A stretch of DNA of 56,424 nt from Solibacteraceae bacterium (GTDB lineage Bacteria > Acidobacteriota > Terriglobia > Bryobacterales > Bryobacteraceae): NCBI GenBank assembly GCA_026984795.1, contig JALSRK010000043.1, positions 1 to 56,424 on the forward strand. Direction: 5' to 3'. Positions 54,446 to 56,424 of the stretch are shown one piece after another. The notes below the pieces were generated by a model. That model ran no database searches. It was not told the origin of the DNA and saw nothing but the letters and a program-made list of their open reading frames with translations. Both the position numbers and the translations under genes were made by a program. Position 1 is the first letter of the stretch. Each line of letters opens with the position of its first letter.

Positions 54446-55428
54446 CGGCGGCCGAGATCCTCGAAGCGTTCCCGAAGCTCTCCGTGCTGGTGGTGGGCGA
54501 CATCTGCCTGGACCGCTGGTGCACCTACGATCCGGACGTGGCCGAGCCTTCGCGCGAGACCGGCATCCCGCGCATCGGCGTGGTGGAGACCGAGGTCACG
54601 CCCGGGGCCGGCGGCACCGTGGCGAACAACCTGGCGGCGCTGGGGGCCGGCCGGGTCGCCGTCTGCGGCGCGGTAGGACGCGACGGCTACGCCTATGAGC
54701 TGCGGGCGGCGCTGGCGGCCCGCGGCATCGGCGCCGAACTGCTGGTCGAGAGCCCTCGGATCCAGACCTTTACCTACACCAAGCTGCTGAACCGCAGGAC
54801 CGGGGAAGAGGACCTGCCGCGGGTGGACTTCATCAACGTCGAGCCGCTTCCCGCCGAGGCCGAACGGCGCATCCTCGAAACCGTGGACGAGGAGGCCGGC
54901 GGCTTCGACGTCCTCATTGTCTCCGACCAGGCCGAGACCAGCCAGGGCGGGGTAGTGACCCCGGCCGTGCGGGACCTCGTCGCCGGGCTTGCCGAGCGGT
55001 TCCCGCGCCAGGTGATCTGGGTGGACTCGCGGGAGCGCCCCGAGCTGTTCCGCAACGTGATCGTCAAACCGAACGAACAGGAGGCCCGCGCGGCCTGCCG
55101 GCGGCTCGGCATCGAAGAGGATTTCCAGGCGCTGCGGCGGCGCATCGGGGAGCGGCCGCTGGTCATCACCCGAGGGGCTGACGGCGCTCTCGTCGTCGAT
55201 GACGCCGGCGAGCGGCTGGTCGCGGGGCGGCGGATCGAGAAGCCCGTGGACATCTGCGGCGCCGGGGACAGCTTCTCGGCCGGGGCGGCGCTGACCCTCG
55301 CCGTGACGGGATCCATCGACGAGGCCGTGCGGATGGGCAACCTCGTCGCTTCCATTACCATCATGAAGAAGGGTACCGGCACGGCGAGTCCGGAAGAACT
55401 GCTGCAAGCGGTGGAATCGTTGCCATGA
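54442..55428 (+). CDS. PfkB-family sugar kinase, related to heptose-7-phosphate kinase
   Basis: A 328-residue ribokinase-fold kinase. The N-terminus LVVGDICLDRWCTYDPDVAE and the GAGGTVANNLAALGAGRV motif resemble the kinase domain of HldE/RfaE1. The C-terminal anion hole and catalytic base are in DICGAGDSFSAGAALTLAV (Asp near residue 276). It has no cytidylyl- or adenylyltransferase half, unlike HldE. It overlaps both neighbours by ATGA. It probably phosphorylates a sugar phosphate made in this cluster. Confidence 0.87.
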   Translation: MTAAEILEAFPKLSVLVVGDICLDRWCTYDPDVAEPSRETGIPRIGVVETEVTPGAGGTVANNLAALGAGRVAVCGAVGRDGYAYELRAALAARGIGAELLVESPRIQTFTYTKLLNRRTGEEDLPRVDFINVEPLPAEAERRILETVDEEAGGFDVLIVSDQAETSQGGVVTPAVRDLVAGLAERFPRQVIWVDSRERPELFRNVIVKPNEQEARAACRRLGIEEDFQALRRRIGERPLVITRGADGALVVDDAGERLVAGRRIEKPVDICGAGDSFSAGAALTLAVTGSIDEAVRMGNLVASITIMKKGTGTASPEELLQAVESLP

Positions 55429-56297
55429 AGACGCTGGCTATCGACATCGGCGGCACGCAGTTCCGTATGGCCGTCTTCCAGGGCGACCGGATGATCCGGC
55501 GCGAGACGCGGGCCACCGACCGCGCCGGCGGCCGCGAGTGGATGATGCAGCGGATCCTGGAGCTGGCGCTCGAGTGGCGGGAGGAGCCGGGTTATTCCCG
55601 CTGCGGCATCGGCTTCGGCGGTCCGGTGCTGTTCGATAGGCAGCGCGTCGCCCTTTCCACCCACGTCGGCGGCTGGAGCGACGCCGATCTGCCGGGAGAG
55701 CTGGAGCGGGTCCTCGGCGTGCCCTGCATCATGGACAACGACGCCAACGCCGGCGCGCTCGGCGAGGCTGTCTTCGGGGCCGGCGTGGGCTGTGACCCGC
55801 TCTTCTACATGACTCTCTCCACCGGGATCGGCGGCGGCATCGTCTGGCGGGGCGAAGTGCTGCGGGGGGCCGACAGCTACGCCGGCGAGATCGGCCATAC
55901 GGTGATCCGGCCGGACGGCCCCCTCTGCCTGTGCGGGGCGCGCGGCTGCTTCGAGCGGATCTGTTCGGGCCTCTGGCTGGAACGCGACTACGAGCGGCCG
56001 GCCAAGGAACTGCTCCGGGACCCCGCTTTCGTCGCCCGCTACGTGGTGGACCTGGCCGCCGGCCTCAAGACGGTCGTCATGCTGCTGAACCCCGAGCGCA
56101 TCGTCATCGGCGGCGGCATCAGTAAGGCGGGCGACCGTCTGTTCGAGCCGCTGCGACAGGAGTTGAAGCGCCAGATGACTTCCTGGTCCCGGGCGCGCAT
56201 CGACGTCGTCCCGGCCTTGCTGGTGGACGACAGCGTGCTGTTCGGGGCTCTGGCCCTGACCCGCCTGATCGACTCGACATCGGTGCCAACGCTATGA
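55425..56297 (+). CDS. ROK-family sugar kinase
   Basis: A 290-residue ROK protein. The ATP site is MKTLAIDIGGTQFRMAVF, the sugar/catalytic part is MDNDANAGALGEAVFGAG and GEIGHTVIRPDG, and the zinc motif CLCGARGCFE (about residues 167-176) is intact. No DNA-binding domain is present, so it is a kinase (glucokinase/ManNAc-kinase type), not a repressor. It overlaps the genes on both sides by ATGA. Confidence 0.9.
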   Translation: MKTLAIDIGGTQFRMAVFQGDRMIRRETRATDRAGGREWMMQRILELALEWREEPGYSRCGIGFGGPVLFDRQRVALSTHVGGWSDADLPGELERVLGVPCIMDNDANAGALGEAVFGAGVGCDPLFYMTLSTGIGGGIVWRGEVLRGADSYAGEIGHTVIRPDGPLCLCGARGCFERICSGLWLERDYERPAKELLRDPAFVARYVVDLAAGLKTVVMLLNPERIVIGGGISKAGDRLFEPLRQELKRQMTSWSRARIDVVPALLVDDSVLFGALALTRLIDSTSVPTL

Positions 56298-56424
56298 ATT
56301 CCAGAGAGTTGCAGTTCGCCGGCGACTACAGAAAGAAGCTCCTCGAGACCATCGAGGCGATCGACATCGCCAAGGTGCGGCAGGCGATCGAATGGCTGCG
56401 GCAGGCCCGCGACGAGGGCCGCCA
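56294..56424 (+). CDS. SIS-domain sugar isomerase, N-terminal part (cut by window end)
   Basis: The first 43 codons (MNSRELQFAGDYRKKLLETI, then EAIDIAKVRQAIEWLRQARD) look like the start of SIS-domain phosphosugar isomerases of the GmhA type. It overlaps the ROK gene stop as ATGA. The SIS core itself is beyond the window, so the call rests on the N-terminal helix and gene order. Confidence 0.65.
   Translation, partial: MNSRELQFAGDYRKKLLETIEAIDIAKVRQAIEWLRQARDEGR

Overview
This 56.4 kb window is high-GC chromosomal DNA that looks like an Acidobacteriota genome of the Bryobacterales/Solibacter type. The best evidence is five secreted proteins that share the Solibacter-type C-terminal domain (TIGR03437), starting at about 5314, 6749, 20538, 45547 and 51797. 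Tat-exported Gfo/Idh/MocA oxidoreductases, a sulfatase, a ThuA protein and DUF3106/DUF3467 proteins fit the same picture. Gene density is high. Many neighbouring genes overlap as ATGA or start within a few bases of each other, which suggests operons with coupled translation. There is one tRNA gene (Asp). I found no rRNA, CRISPR array, prophage or intact insertion sequence.

Layout. 1-142: strongly foldable sequence beyond the last gene on the left. 143-6749: minus-strand genes for a Tat-exported Gfo/Idh oxidoreductase, a membrane protein with a degenerate GGDEF domain, a glycine-zipper protein and two TIGR03437 proteins, followed by mutY, which is divergent from uvrA. 10715-14103: acpP-fabF-etfB-etfA, linking fatty-acid synthesis and electron transfer. 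14122-17157 (minus): thpR, plsY, an ECF sigma factor, its anti-sigma factor and a DUF3106 protein. 17169-22119: DNA-3-methyladenine glycosylase, a large Ig/BACON/TIGR03437 protein and a phosphohexomutase. 22313-26713: outer-membrane barrel, PhoD-like phosphatase, NagB-like deaminase and DUF3467. 26936-28569: tRNA-Asp with its promoter, then the scar of an ISL3-type element, then an exported hypothetical protein. 28585-33463: sulfatase lipoprotein, second Gfo/Idh protein, glycosyltransferase with an extra C-terminal domain, and a zincin.

33605-36856 is the most striking region. A periplasmic protein with ten CxxCH haem motifs is coupled to a 670-residue predicted outer-membrane barrel and then a 104-residue membrane protein. 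The first two have the architecture of MtrA/MtrB-type porin-cytochrome conduits, which carry electrons across the outer membrane. 36966-40509: murA-murQ, ThuA and a STAS protein. 40612-45401: a small secreted protein with DKDGDGICD repeats, a sugar transporter, glcE-glcF and a BON protein. 45547-52540: a glycosidase-like TIGR03437 protein, two membrane proteins, a GH20-like enzyme, a second Reeler-like/CX4CH/TIGR03437 protein and a lytic transglycosylase.

52668 to the right edge is a tightly coupled run of five genes: a HAD phosphatase, a protein that may have a deoxyhypusine-synthase-like fold, a PfkB kinase related to the heptose kinase domain, a ROK sugar kinase and the start of a SIS-domain isomerase gene. 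It looks like a sugar-phosphate or heptose-type pathway, but its gene content matches neither known heptose pathway. This run and the porin-cytochrome operon are the two best candidates for undescribed biology here.
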